DNA of 64,000 nucleotides from UBA1422 sp963676385 (GTDB lineage: Bacteria > Bacillota > Clostridia > Peptostreptococcales > Anaerovoracaceae): the NCBI GenBank assembly GCA_963676385.2, contig CAXXMM010000010.1, positions 75,552-139,551 on the forward strand, in the 5' to 3' direction. Shown here piece after piece: positions 1 through 8,734 of this stretch. The position numbers and the translations under genes are program-made. The notes beneath the pieces were generated by a model that did not search any database, was not told the origin of the DNA, and saw only the letters and a program-made list of their open reading frames with translations. The first letter of the stretch is position 1; every line of letters begins with the position of its first letter.

Positions 1-894
1 CTTTAAAGAAACACCAACGATGCCGGCGATGCTTTCCCGAATTTCCTCAGCCATTAGGCCGTTTTTAGGGGCTTTCAAACTTTCTCCCGATCCGTTTTCC
101 ACATCAATGGAAAGACTGTATTTCTTGTCAGAAAGCCGGATTTCCAGTTTCCCTTCACGCAAATTTAAAACGTCGATTTTGGCCCTCGTATATGTGGCAA
201 ATCGGTATAGGTCATCTCCAATTCGCAAAAATGCAATCAGTCCCATAAAGGAACGCTTCAACCAAGGAATTTTGGCATAGGAAAACATCAATGAAATATT
301 TTCTTCGGGGAAATGATTAGACTGCAACCAAATCCAGGCGCCGGGAAAAGACGTCCCCCAGTCTTTTTCAATGTATCCATACCCGCCGTCATAACAGAAT
401 TCTTCTCCATCCAAGGTGAGGCACCCGGAAATTTCATGATGAATATTGACGATGCCATGATAACACTCCATCCATGGAATAAAGGTAAAGGGCCCCATAA
501 TCCCAGGGTTGGTCACGGTCTTGGGGAAAGGGACAATATGGTCAAACCGGAGCTGTCCCGTAAAGCGACCCCGGTCTGTATCAATGTTCAGCCGTATTTC
601 ATTTCTGCAAAAATAATTTTCCCCAATCCATACTTCAAAAGTATCCTCGCTGACCCGAAACGCCGACAAAGGAAACCGGAAGTAATAGGCATGCCCATGT
701 CTGGCATCCATCACCTGAATAAAGGCGTGGGCGTCCCGACCGTCTTTTTGGTAGGAAACCCCGGGAATCACCGCCAGCGGCGCCTGTTGCCCAGTGTCAA
801 TTATTTTGAAGTACCAACCTTCAAAATAATCTTTTTTCGTTTTGTGCTTTCCCTGAAAGATTTCAGGGTGTAAAAGCCGGTGAAGACAATACAT
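1..894 (-). CDS. Tocopherol cyclase-like family protein (3' end beyond window)
   Basis: This open frame runs from an ATG at 894 to the window edge without a stop, giving 298 visible residues and an incomplete C-terminus. The N-terminus has the GWYFK motif (residues 26-30) followed by many aromatic and Gly-Asp-rich beta-strand segments, which is the signature of the tocopherol cyclase-like/lipocalin-type fold. In plants and cyanobacteria this family cyclises tocopherol precursors. In Firmicutes the role is unknown and I do not assign a substrate. An AGGAGAAGGAG ribosome-binding site precedes the ATG. It lies downstream of the hut operon on the same strand after a 35-bp gap, so it could be co-transcribed. 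Open frames on the plus strand here are its antisense shadows. Confidence 0.75.
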   Translation of the reverse strand, partial: MYCLHRLLHPEIFQGKHKTKKDYFEGWYFKIIDTGQQAPLAVIPGVSYQKDGRDAHAFIQVMDARHGHAYYFRFPLSAFRVSEDTFEVWIGENYFCRNEIRLNIDTDRGRFTGQLRFDHIVPFPKTVTNPGIMGPFTFIPWMECYHGIVNIHHEISGCLTLDGEEFCYDGGYGYIEKDWGTSFPGAWIWLQSNHFPEENISLMFSYAKIPWLKRSFMGLIAFLRIGDDLYRFATYTRAKIDVLNLREGKLEIRLSDKKYSLSIDVENGSGESLKAPKNGLMAEEIRESIAGIVGVSLK

Positions 895-929
895 GGGTAC
901 TCCTTCTCCTCCTACCTATGGAAGGTGGC

Positions 930-1826
930 TTATAGCAGGTGGTTTTCGATAACCTGAACTGCCGGGTCAAAGTCTTCAATCTGAAGATAGTATTCGGCTG
1001 CATCCAGTAAGGCTTTCATTGGACTAAGCCCAACGAGCTCGGTACCAATAATCGGCACCCCATAACGTGCCGCTTCGTTTCGCACCAACTCTGTCACTCT
1101 GTGAAGCGGGGTCACGGTAACGTCTGTCATATTAATGGAAACCTGAGCGATGTTTCGTTCTTCCAGCATGACGCCCATGGCTTTGACACACTTTAGGCCG
1201 CCGCCGGCTTCCCGGATAATTTTGCTAATTTTTGTTGCAATTTCAAGATTGCTGGTTCCTAAATTAATGTTATATGCCACAAGGGGAGGTCTGGCCGAAA
1301 CCCCAACAACGCCGCCGGTTGGGTGAATCCGTTGCCCGCCAAAATCGGGAATCCATTCCGGATCTTTCACTTTTTCACCCATGCCTTCAAACTGTCCCTT
1401 GCGAACCTGTGCCAAGTTGACTCGATGGGGAGCCGATGCGGATTTTTCGTACAAGAATACCGGCAGATCCGCTTCTTTGGCGATGCGCGCCCCCACTCTC
1501 TTGGAAAGCTCAATGCACTCTTCCATGGTGGCCTCTTTGATAGGCACAAAAGGCATAACGTCAACACAGCCCATTCTGGGATGTTCTCCTTTATGCTTGG
1601 TCAGATCGATCAATTCCACCGCCTTTTTGGCCAGCTTCACGCTGGCTTCTTCACAACCTTCCAGACTTCCCATATAGGTAATTACTGTTCGGTTGTGACT
1701 GGGATCAGAAGTGTATTGGAGCAAGGTGCAACCGGGGGTCTGACGGATTTGGTCCACACAGGCCTCAATGATTTCCTTGTTTCTTCCTTCACTGATGTTT
1801 GGTATACTTTCAATAATTTTTGCCAT
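930..1826 (-). CDS. ftcD: Glutamate formimidoyltransferase
   Basis: The protein transfers the formimino group of N-formimino-L-glutamate, the end product of histidine breakdown, to tetrahydrofolate. It is a monofunctional 298-residue formiminotransferase with no fused cyclodeaminase domain; that activity is the separate gene just upstream (fchA). The EHPRMG motif with catalytic-type His82 is intact. The start is the ATG at 1826, preceded by GGAGGA; an in-frame extension further upstream would run into fchA and lacks support. It is the last recognised gene of the hutH-hutU-hutI-fchA-ftcD set, so histidine is probably fermented to glutamate with the one-carbon unit recovered on folate in the cytoplasm. 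Confidence 0.93.
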   Translation of the reverse strand: MAKIIESIPNISEGRNKEIIEACVDQIRQTPGCTLLQYTSDPSHNRTVITYMGSLEGCEEASVKLAKKAVELIDLTKHKGEHPRMGCVDVMPFVPIKEATMEECIELSKRVGARIAKEADLPVFLYEKSASAPHRVNLAQVRKGQFEGMGEKVKDPEWIPDFGGQRIHPTGGVVGVSARPPLVAYNINLGTSNLEIATKISKIIREAGGGLKCVKAMGVMLEERNIAQVSINMTDVTVTPLHRVTELVRNEAARYGVPIIGTELVGLSPMKALLDAAEYYLQIEDFDPAVQVIENHLL

Positions 1827-1839
1827 TTTATCCTCCGTT

Positions 1840-2466
1840 TTACAGGCTTTCCCGGACTTGCTCAACCACCCGGTTTGCCAATTGGTTACTCTCATTATAT
1901 AGACGTTTGCCCTCTTCTTCAAAGTGTCTGGCCATGTCCGGGTCTTTTACCCCAGGCAGATTAATGGAAACATTCAGCCATGCTCCTTTTGCCGCAGTTT
2001 CCAAACAGGTTGCGGCAACCCCCAGGTCACTGGCTGCATTGGGGTTAGAGTGTCCCACCAACTGTTCCACCAATTTTAACCCTTGAACTGCCAAAGTCAT
2101 CACCTCAAAAGGAATCTGGGTTGCCAACAGATTGGCTTCACCAATCGCCTTACTGCGAATCGTTTTTTGTTCTTCGGTTTCTTTGCTCATCTTGTACGCT
2201 GCGGAAACCATGTTATAGGCCTGGGTATCTCGATCCACCGCATCTGTCATGGCATGAAATAAAGGCAATCCGGCCTCTTTCACTTGCAGACACAGGGGGT
2301 GCTCCTTCTGGTATTTTTCCCTTGTCAGGGTCAAATCCGCCACCATTAAAAGCAGAGAAAGCCCTTGGGCCCCTGTCAGTGCGCTTACCGAACCGCCGCC
2401 GGGGGCGGGCGCATCTGATTTCAGCAATTCCAAATAATCAAGTACTTTCATTTCCGTTAATTTCAT
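1840..2466 (-). CDS. fchA: Formimidoyltetrahydrofolate cyclodeaminase
   Basis: This 208-residue protein of the FTCD_C family converts 5-formimino-THF to 5,10-methenyl-THF and ammonia, the step after FtcD. The motif APAPGGGSVSAL (residues 19-30) and the all-helical pattern are typical. The start at 2466 is chosen because its ATG overlaps the hutI stop by four bases (ATGA), indicating translational coupling; a longer frame would extend into hutI. The ftcD gene follows after 13 bp. Similar short proteins are called methenyl-THF cyclohydrolase in some clostridia, but the hut context supports the cyclodeaminase role. Confidence 0.9.
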   Translation of the reverse strand: MKLTEMKVLDYLELLKSDAPAPGGGSVSALTGAQGLSLLLMVADLTLTREKYQKEHPLCLQVKEAGLPLFHAMTDAVDRDTQAYNMVSAAYKMSKETEEQKTIRSKAIGEANLLATQIPFEVMTLAVQGLKLVEQLVGHSNPNAASDLGVAATCLETAAKGAWLNVSINLPGVKDPDMARHFEEEGKRLYNESNQLANRVVEQVRESL

Positions 2467-3692
2467 CGAATCAATCCTTCCTTTATCGTCATACATGCCA
2501 TATTGGAGCCAAACCGATAGCAAAGCATTTCCATATCCGGGGCATCCCAGATGACCAAGTCTGCCTTCTTTCCCGGTTCCAAGGTTCCCACCTGTGTTTC
2601 CCTGCCAATGGCGCAGGCTGCATTAATGGTAACCGCCGTCAATATTTCTTCAGGCGTCATTTTGTATTTCAGATATCCCAAGTTCATCACCAGTTGCAAA
2701 TTCAATGAAGGGCAAGATCCGGGGTTAAAATCGGATCCCATTGCAACAGGTATCCCCAATTCAATCATCCTGCGAACCGGTGCAAATTTTTTGTCCAAAT
2801 AAAAGGATGTTCCCGGCAGGACCATGGCGATGACGCCGCCCTTGGCCATTTTGGCCAAGCCTTTTTCGCCAATGGCAATCAGATGCTCCGCAGAAGTGGT
2901 TTTCATCTGCCCGGCCAATTCTGACCCACCTAATTCAACGATTTCATCGGTATGAATCTTTAGCCCAAATCCCAGTTGCGCTGCGGTTTCCAGATATTTT
3001 TTGCTTTGGGGAACATCAAAGACCCCTTCTTCACAAAAAACATCAACAAACTCCGCCAAGTTTTCTTTTCTCACCTGAGGAAGTAGTTCCTTACAAAGAA
3101 ATTCCATATATCCATGGGCATTTCCTTTGTATTCCGGAGGCACAGCGTGGGCGCCCATAAAGGTGGCCACCACATCCATGGGGTGGGTTTCATTTAGTTC
3201 TTTGATGACCTTGAGGGTTTTTCGTTCATCTACCAGATTCAACCCGTATCCGCTTTTGGCTTCGCAGGTGGTCACCCCAAGTCCCAGCATTTCATCCAGA
3301 AAACCCGTTGATTTTTCCACCAGTTCTCGGAGCGTGGCCTTGCGAGTTTCCCTGACTGTGTCCAAAATGCCTCCACCGGCCTTCAAAATCTCCAGATAGG
3401 ATGCTCCCCGTAATTTCAACGGAATTTCGTGTTGACGATAACCGCCAAAGACCAAATGGGTATGACCGTCAATCAGTCCCGGGGTCACCAATTTTCCTTC
3501 TGCATCTATGACCGTATCCCCATCCATTCCCGCCACATCCGGCTGAGAAAAGATTTGCCGGATTATCCCATCTTCAATGAAAACGGAAGCCCCTTGAATT
3601 TTTTGGTTTTCGCCCTGGGCAGTTCCGGCGTGTTTGTGGTTTCCCACCGGTGTCTGGAGCATTCCTATGTTTTTAATATATAAGGTGCTCAT
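2463..3692 (-). CDS. hutI: Imidazolonepropionase
   Basis: The enzyme hydrolyses 4-imidazolone-5-propionate to N-formimino-L-glutamate, the third step of histidine degradation. The 409-residue length fits the family, and the amidohydrolase metal-binding motif DGHTHLVFGG (His77 and His79) is present, together with a downstream HTDE segment and the late GSDFNPG segment carrying the metal Asp. The ATG at 3692 follows a GAGGGA ribosome-binding site, eight bases after the hutU stop. Its stop overlaps the fchA start. Confidence 0.95.
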   Translation of the reverse strand: MSTLYIKNIGMLQTPVGNHKHAGTAQGENQKIQGASVFIEDGIIRQIFSQPDVAGMDGDTVIDAEGKLVTPGLIDGHTHLVFGGYRQHEIPLKLRGASYLEILKAGGGILDTVRETRKATLRELVEKSTGFLDEMLGLGVTTCEAKSGYGLNLVDERKTLKVIKELNETHPMDVVATFMGAHAVPPEYKGNAHGYMEFLCKELLPQVRKENLAEFVDVFCEEGVFDVPQSKKYLETAAQLGFGLKIHTDEIVELGGSELAGQMKTTSAEHLIAIGEKGLAKMAKGGVIAMVLPGTSFYLDKKFAPVRRMIELGIPVAMGSDFNPGSCPSLNLQLVMNLGYLKYKMTPEEILTAVTINAACAIGRETQVGTLEPGKKADLVIWDAPDMEMLCYRFGSNMACMTIKEGLIR

Positions 3693-3700
3693 GGTCCCTC

Positions 3701-5725
3701 CTATCGATAAAACTTGTCTACCGTCTTATTTACCAAGTCCTCATCGGCCAGATAAGGCAGGGTAATGTGTCCCTCCCCTTGGTACTTGGCATTGTATTTG
3801 ATGGAGGTCTCAAGGGCAGGCTCATTTCTCGCCCAGTTTCTTCGGGCAACACCTCCCATGACATCCCACATCATGGCGGATTTCAAAATGGTATCCACTC
3901 GGTCGCTGCCATCCAGCACCATACCGAATCCACCATTGATGGCCTTTCCAATGCCGACGCCGCCGCCGTTATGAAGGGCGCAAAGGCTCATACCTCTGGC
4001 CGCATTCCCTGCAAAACACTGAATGGCCATATCCGCCATTACGTTGCTGCCGTCCTTGATATTGGCCGTCTCTCGGAAAGGAGAATCGGTTCCGCTAACA
4101 TCGTGGTGATCTCTTCCCAGCATTATCGGTCCGATTTTGCCTTCCCGAATCATCTCATTGAATTTCAAGGCGATTCGAGTTCGACCTTCTGCATCCTGAT
4201 ATAGAATTCTCGCCTGGGTGCCCACCACCAACTTGTTCTTACCTGCATCTCGAATCCATGCCCAATTGTCTCGATCCTGGAATCTACCGCGAGGGTCAAT
4301 GCAACTCATGGCCGCCTGATCCGTAGCCTCCAAGTCTTCAGGTTTTCCGGATAGGCAAACCCAACGGAAAGGACCATATCCATAGTCAAAGAGGAGGGGT
4401 CCCATAATATCTTCCACGTAAGAAGGCCAAATAAATCCGTCTTTTTCGTCAACACCATTCTTTGAAATCTCCGTGATTCCGGCATCGTACATGGCCTTCA
4501 TAAATGAATTTCCATAGTCGAAGAAATAGGTGCCCCGTTTGGTCAAAGCGGAAATGGCATTATAGTGTCTTCTCAAAGAGTGATCCACCATTTCGCAAAA
4601 CAGTTCCCGATCTTTGCGCAGCATATCCGTTCTTTTTTGGAAAGTCAGCCCAACCGGGCAATATCCCCCTGTGTAAACATTGTGGCAAGAGGTTTGGTCG
4701 CTGAGCAAATCAATTTCAAAGTTATTGGCAACGGCGGCCTCCAGCAAATCCACAATATTCCCCCAATAAGCGATAGAAATCTTTTCCTTCGCCCGCACTT
4801 TTTCTTGTGCCAGACGGAAAACTTCATTTAAATCTGTGAGCACCACATCTACCCATCCCTGATTTTTACGGGTTTCGATTCGAGACATGTCCACTTCCGC
4901 AAAAATGCCTACAGCCCCTGCAATGGTAGCTGCCTTTGGCTGTGCCCCGCTCATACCGCCTAATCCCGATGAGACAAAAGTAATCCCGCTTAAATCACCA
5001 TGATCCGACACGCCGAGAAACTTCCGTCCGGCATTGAGAATGGTGCTGAAGGTTCCATGGACAATTCCCTGGGGGCCGATGTACATCCACCCGCCTGCGG
5101 TCATCTGACCATAGTTGGCAACCCCCATTTCCTCAGCAACTTCCCAATCAGCGCTGTTGTCGAACATCCCTACCATCATGGCGTTGGTGATAATTACCCG
5201 TGGCGCCTCCGGTTTGGATGGAAACAAGCCCAATGGATGTCCGGATTCCACCACTAGTGTCTGATCCTGGGTTAATTCCTCTAAATATTTTTTGATTAAC
5301 CGATACTGAAGCCAATTTTGGCAGGGTTGACCGGTTTCTCCATAGGTTACTAGTTCATAAGGATACAAAGCGATTTCAAAGTCCAGATTATTGTCAATCA
5401 TCACCTGCATGGCTCGACCTTCCAAGCACTTTCCTTTATATTCATCCACCGGCTTTCCGCAAATCCGACCTTCCGGCCGATAACGATAAGCATAGATTCG
5501 CCCATAGGTGACCAATTCTTCCATAAACTCCGGAGCAAGGGTCTCGTGTAGCTCTTCCGGCACATAGCGAAGTGCATTTTTCAAGGCCGTTATAGTTTGG
5601 TTTTTTGATAGGCGAAAGCCTCGATCCGGGGCCCTTCTCCGTCCCTTCTCAAACTTTGGGTAGGAAGGAAGTTGGTTGTCCAGCTTGATGGTCATCGCCT
5701 GACCAATGTTTTGATTGGTTATCAT
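3701..5725 (-). CDS. hutU: Urocanate hydratase
   Basis: The protein adds water to urocanate to form imidazolonepropionate using tightly bound NAD+. The NAD-binding glycine motif GLGGMSGAQP is clear. At 674 residues it belongs to the longer anaerobe-type branch of the family; proteobacterial enzymes are about 550 residues. The ATG at 5725 directly follows the hutH TAA, and its ribosome-binding site (GGAGGA) lies inside the last codons of hutH, so the two are tightly coupled. It is the second gene of the operon. Confidence 0.95.
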   Translation of the reverse strand: MITNQNIGQAMTIKLDNQLPSYPKFEKGRRRAPDRGFRLSKNQTITALKNALRYVPEELHETLAPEFMEELVTYGRIYAYRYRPEGRICGKPVDEYKGKCLEGRAMQVMIDNNLDFEIALYPYELVTYGETGQPCQNWLQYRLIKKYLEELTQDQTLVVESGHPLGLFPSKPEAPRVIITNAMMVGMFDNSADWEVAEEMGVANYGQMTAGGWMYIGPQGIVHGTFSTILNAGRKFLGVSDHGDLSGITFVSSGLGGMSGAQPKAATIAGAVGIFAEVDMSRIETRKNQGWVDVVLTDLNEVFRLAQEKVRAKEKISIAYWGNIVDLLEAAVANNFEIDLLSDQTSCHNVYTGGYCPVGLTFQKRTDMLRKDRELFCEMVDHSLRRHYNAISALTKRGTYFFDYGNSFMKAMYDAGITEISKNGVDEKDGFIWPSYVEDIMGPLLFDYGYGPFRWVCLSGKPEDLEATDQAAMSCIDPRGRFQDRDNWAWIRDAGKNKLVVGTQARILYQDAEGRTRIALKFNEMIREGKIGPIMLGRDHHDVSGTDSPFRETANIKDGSNVMADMAIQCFAGNAARGMSLCALHNGGGVGIGKAINGGFGMVLDGSDRVDTILKSAMMWDVMGGVARRNWARNEPALETSIKYNAKYQGEGHITLPYLADEDLVNKTVDKFYR

Positions 5726-7252
5726 TTATTTTAGTCCTCCTGTCACCCGTTCCACAATTTCAACCAATTCATTGCTTTTCACCATTGCGTCAAATTTCAC
5801 AAGTTCGTCATGCATTAAAATGTCTTGATCGATAGGGTCAACGGTTTTGCGTATATGTTCATAGGCCGCTTTCATTGCCGGGGAAAGTCCTGTTTCGCCA
5901 CGAAGCCAAATCGCCTGAGATGCGGCAAAAAGTTCAATACCTAACACTTTTTGGACATTGTCCAAAATCATGGCTGCGGTTCGCGCTGCCGTAGTGCCCA
6001 TGCTCACATGATCTTCCTGATTTCCAGAAGAAGGAATGGAATCCACCGATGCCGGATGGGCATAAATCTTATTTTCCGATACCATTGAGGCTGCCGCGTA
6101 TTGGGTAATCATAAATCCGGAACAAACGCCTCCATGTCTTGTCAAAAACGGTGGCAAGCCTTGATTCAAGTGGGGATTAATCAAGCATTCACTTCGGCGC
6201 TCCGAGATGTCCGCCAATTCTGCAATGGCAATTTTCAAATAATCAAAGGCCAACGCCATGGGTTGCCCATGGAAATTGCCTCCGGAGATCACTTCATCTT
6301 CATCGGGGAAAATAATGGGATTGTCTGTCACCGCATTGATTTCCCTGGACACCAGCCCCCACACATGATAGATGGCATCTCGACTGGCCCCATGTACCTG
6401 TGGGATACAACGAAGTGAATAGGGATCTTGCACTTTGTTTGGATTGATATCCTTCGCGTTTTCACTCCCCTCAAGGAGTCTCCGCAAGTTTTCCGCACAA
6501 TCCATTTGCCCCAATTGTCCTCTAACCTGGTGCACCTTAGAATCATAGGCTTTTTTTACAGCATTGAGTGCTTCTCCTGTCATGGCCGCCGCAATATCGG
6601 CAAGTTTGGACAGATTCACCGTATCCCAAAGAACAATAATGCCAATAGCCGTCATAATCTGCGTCCCGTTAATTAATGCCAGACCCTCTTTGGCGGCCAA
6701 CTGAATTGTAGGAATGCCAGCCATTTGCATGGCCTCTTTGCCGGACATGACAACGCCGTTATACTCTGCCTTTCCTTCTCCAAGCATGGGCAAAACCATA
6801 TGAGAAAGGGGGGCCAAATCCCCGCTGGCGCCCAAGGATCCTTTTTCGGGGATCACCGGATGGACTCCCTTATTTAACATGGTCAACAAAGTATTCAACG
6901 TAGTTAATCGAATGCCGGAATTTCCTCTAGCTAAAGCATTGCAGCGAAGCAACATGGCCGCTCTCACCACTTCCCGTGGCAAAGCATTGCCCATGGCGCA
7001 AGTATGGCTTAAAATCAAATTCCGCTGCAGGGCTGTGGTTTCTTCCATTGAGATAACTGTATCAGAAAATTTTCCAAATCCGGTGGTCAGCCCATAAATG
7101 ACAGCACCTTCTGCTAATTTTGTGTCAACATAGGCTCTCGCCTTTTCTACTGCTTCTTTTGCTTCCGTTGAAAGCGCTACTTGCTGGTTATTCCGGGCAA
7201 CCCCAATGACTTCTTCCGGGGTAAGGCTTTTTCCGTCAATGATAATGCTCAT
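5726..7252 (-). CDS. hutH: Histidine ammonia-lyase
   Basis: The enzyme removes ammonia from L-histidine to give urocanate, the committed step of the pathway. The Ala142-Ser143-Gly144 tripeptide in GSLGASGDLAPL forms the MIO electrophile, and the active-site tyrosine region YGLTTGFG is at about residues 53-60. The 508-residue length is normal. It is the first gene of the hut operon, behind a strong promoter at 7429-7457 and a 170-nt leader with a 12-bp dyad, so regulation is expected at that site. The ribosome-binding site is CAGGAG. Confidence 0.97.
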   Translation of the reverse strand: MSIIIDGKSLTPEEVIGVARNNQQVALSTEAKEAVEKARAYVDTKLAEGAVIYGLTTGFGKFSDTVISMEETTALQRNLILSHTCAMGNALPREVVRAAMLLRCNALARGNSGIRLTTLNTLLTMLNKGVHPVIPEKGSLGASGDLAPLSHMVLPMLGEGKAEYNGVVMSGKEAMQMAGIPTIQLAAKEGLALINGTQIMTAIGIIVLWDTVNLSKLADIAAAMTGEALNAVKKAYDSKVHQVRGQLGQMDCAENLRRLLEGSENAKDINPNKVQDPYSLRCIPQVHGASRDAIYHVWGLVSREINAVTDNPIIFPDEDEVISGGNFHGQPMALAFDYLKIAIAELADISERRSECLINPHLNQGLPPFLTRHGGVCSGFMITQYAAASMVSENKIYAHPASVDSIPSSGNQEDHVSMGTTAARTAAMILDNVQKVLGIELFAASQAIWLRGETGLSPAMKAAYEHIRKTVDPIDQDILMHDELVKFDAMVKSNELVEIVERVTGGLK

Positions 7253-7422
7253 GTTTCACTCCTGACTGACAAATACATTGCGTTACGTATTTCGGCGGAC
7301 AAGCATCATCTTTCCTAAGACAATAGACAATTTAAATTCTTGTCTTAGGAATCCTTCATTTTCGTTATGCATAATCATTCATTTTCGGTGAATAGATATT
7401 AAAGTTTTGCTATCCGTCATAT
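7253..7422 (-). promoter_or_regulatory. Structured 5' leader of the hut operon with 12-bp inverted repeat
   Basis: Between the predicted transcription start (about 7422) and hutH there are about 170 untranslated bases. They contain a perfect inverted repeat, TTCCTAAGACAA at 7312-7323 and TTGTCTTAGGAA at 7340-7351, with a 16-base spacer that repeats the GACAA motif once more. A weaker AAATAC/GTATTT hairpin lies nearer the start codon. No T-run follows, so this is not a simple terminator. An operator for a histidine or urocanate-responsive repressor, or an mRNA structure, is possible. I recognise no known riboswitch. Confidence 0.55.
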
Positions 7423-7428
7423 CGCTTT

Positions 7429-7457
7429 ATTATAGCCACTTTTGCTTTATTTTTCAA
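7429..7457 (-). promoter_or_regulatory. Sigma-A-type promoter of the hut operon
   Basis: Read on the minus strand, -35 TTGAAA (7457-7452), a 17-bp spacer and -10 TATAAT (7434-7429) form a near-consensus vegetative promoter pointing at hutH. The stretch from here to 7545 otherwise holds no gene that I can see. Confidence 0.75.
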
Positions 7458-7544
7458 TGCTTTTCTTGCGCAATTTGACGGTTTTTCGCTTTACTCTAAT
7501 AGCACTTTACTATGTATATTTATTAACGTGTTGGCGGGTAAAAG

Positions 7545-7566
7545 AACGCCGGTTAAATCCGGCGTT
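7545..7566. terminator. Bidirectional intrinsic terminator after the lipoprotein gene
   Basis: The hairpin AACGCCGG / CCGGCGTT with a six-base loop is followed by TTTTT on the plus strand and TTCTTTT on the minus strand. It lies just after the stop of the minus-strand lipoprotein gene and insulates the hut promoter from upstream transcription. Confidence 0.8.
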
Positions 7567-7572
7567 TTTCCC

Positions 7573-8172
7573 CTATTCTCCTTTAATGTATGTTTGGTCC
7601 GAATCCTCATCATCCTCAGACACTTGGTGGATCAGATAATCTTTGTAATCTTTCACCATAACAAATACGATTTCGCCGTGGTATGTATCCCCTGCATGAA
7701 AATCATATCCTTGAGGCAAATCTCCAATTTCCCATGTTGTTTTTAGGTTTTTATAGACAGTATCGTCCACTTCAATATCTCCACCGGTCATGGATACAAT
7801 TTCAAAAGTGACTGCCACATCTGTAATTCCAAATGTTTTCTGTGGAAAAGTGTCCGGATAAGTCGCACTGTATTTTGCCATGCAAAACTCCAGATTGTCG
7901 TTGTCCAATTCCCCAATCACATTGCCCTTCCCCGAAAGATTGTATTCCTCTATTGCTGCTTTTACCTTTTTCTGATCTCGAATAATGACGTCGATTTTAT
8001 ATTTCATGTCGTGGGCCTTATTATCTGCTTCCGCGACTTTTTGACTTTGAATCCAAGTGCCGGCATCCACGCTTTTCTTCGTGTCGGTTTTTTGACCCAA
8101 AGCGCAGCCGGTTACCAATAGGCTTACCATTATAAATATTGCAATTACAGTTATTTTATTTTGTTTTTTCAT
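7573..8172 (-). CDS. Putative lipoprotein of unknown function
   Basis: The 199-residue product begins with a lipoprotein signal peptide (basic MKKQNK, hydrophobic core, lipobox LVTGC with Cys23), so it should be lipidated and tethered to the outer face of the membrane. The mature part is acidic and hydrophilic with no motif that I recognise. The start at 8172 is preferred over an ATG five codons earlier because GGAGAG then sits at proper distance. The first codons overlap the end of the SprT-like gene, suggesting coupling. A terminator follows directly. Confidence 0.7.
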   Translation of the reverse strand: MKKQNKITVIAIFIMVSLLVTGCALGQKTDTKKSVDAGTWIQSQKVAEADNKAHDMKYKIDVIIRDQKKVKAAIEEYNLSGKGNVIGELDNDNLEFCMAKYSATYPDTFPQKTFGITDVAVTFEIVSMTGGDIEVDDTVYKNLKTTWEIGDLPQGYDFHAGDTYHGEIVFVMVKDYKDYLIHQVSEDDEDSDQTYIKGE

Positions 8173-8719
8173 GAGGTTTCTCTCCATCTGACAAGGTTTT
8201 GCAAATTAACTTTCCTCCGCAGCGGCACCTATACTTGCCGGTTGATGTAGTAAGGGAGGACTTTCTTTGCCTATACATCTGTTGGCCACAACTGCTACAC
8301 TCAATCACATACTGATACCTTCTCTGTTTTCTTGTATCCGCAATGCCCAGAGCATCATACGTGCTGGTTCGCCCAAGTTGATACCCATAGACCTCTTCCA
8401 TTTGGCGACAGTACGATTTCCATACAATCCCGTGGTTCATACTGGAAGGGCATGTATGTAGCACTTCATGGGTAATAATTTCCTTAATCGCTTTACTTTC
8501 TGCTCCCACCAGCACCTTGCTGATTTCTATTTGATAGGTATCATGAAGAAACCCCTTCACTTTTTTGCAGCCGCCAAAACGCGCTTTCGTGCGACTGTTA
8601 ACAAATAGCGAAGGGGAAATGTGTCTTGAAACCGGAATCCCCAAAGCCATTGCTTCTTCAATTACCTGCTGCAAGAGTTGATTTAGTTCGTTTCCTGTCC
8701 AAGGTTTCACGTGAAACAT
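8156..8719 (-). CDS. SprT-like zinc metalloprotein
   Basis: The 187-residue protein has the metallopeptidase motif HEVLH (84-88) with a third potential ligand His96, followed by a C-terminal zinc ribbon (CSSC ... CRCG). This is the SprT/Spartan-like arrangement. Eukaryotic relatives cleave DNA-protein crosslinks, while bacterial roles are poorly known. It sits 15 bp after parB on the same strand. Its start codon overlaps a parS site, so the first codons (Met-Phe-His-Val-Lys) are dictated by the ParB-binding palindrome. The ribosome-binding site is weak. Confidence 0.75.
   Translation of the reverse strand: MFHVKPWTGNELNQLLQQVIEEAMALGIPVSRHISPSLFVNSRTKARFGGCKKVKGFLHDTYQIEISKVLVGAESKAIKEIITHEVLHTCPSSMNHGIVWKSYCRQMEEVYGYQLGRTSTYDALGIADTRKQRRYQYVIECSSCGQQMYRQRKSSLTTSTGKYRCRCGGKLICKTLSDGEKPHEKTK
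8703..8718. promoter_or_regulatory. parS site overlapping the SprT-like start codon
   Basis: GGTTTCACGTGAAACA matches the 16-bp ParB/Spo0J binding palindrome with one non-consensus end base. It lies immediately 3' of parB and would nucleate the ParB-CTP complex for origin segregation. Confidence 0.85.
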
Positions 8720-8734
8720 TTTTGCTGTCTTACC

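Noticed and set aside
313..873. Plus-strand open frame opposite the first gene
   Set aside because: The minus strand encodes a continuous tocopherol cyclase-like protein with a good ribosome-binding site; the plus frame has no start signal or recognisable protein.
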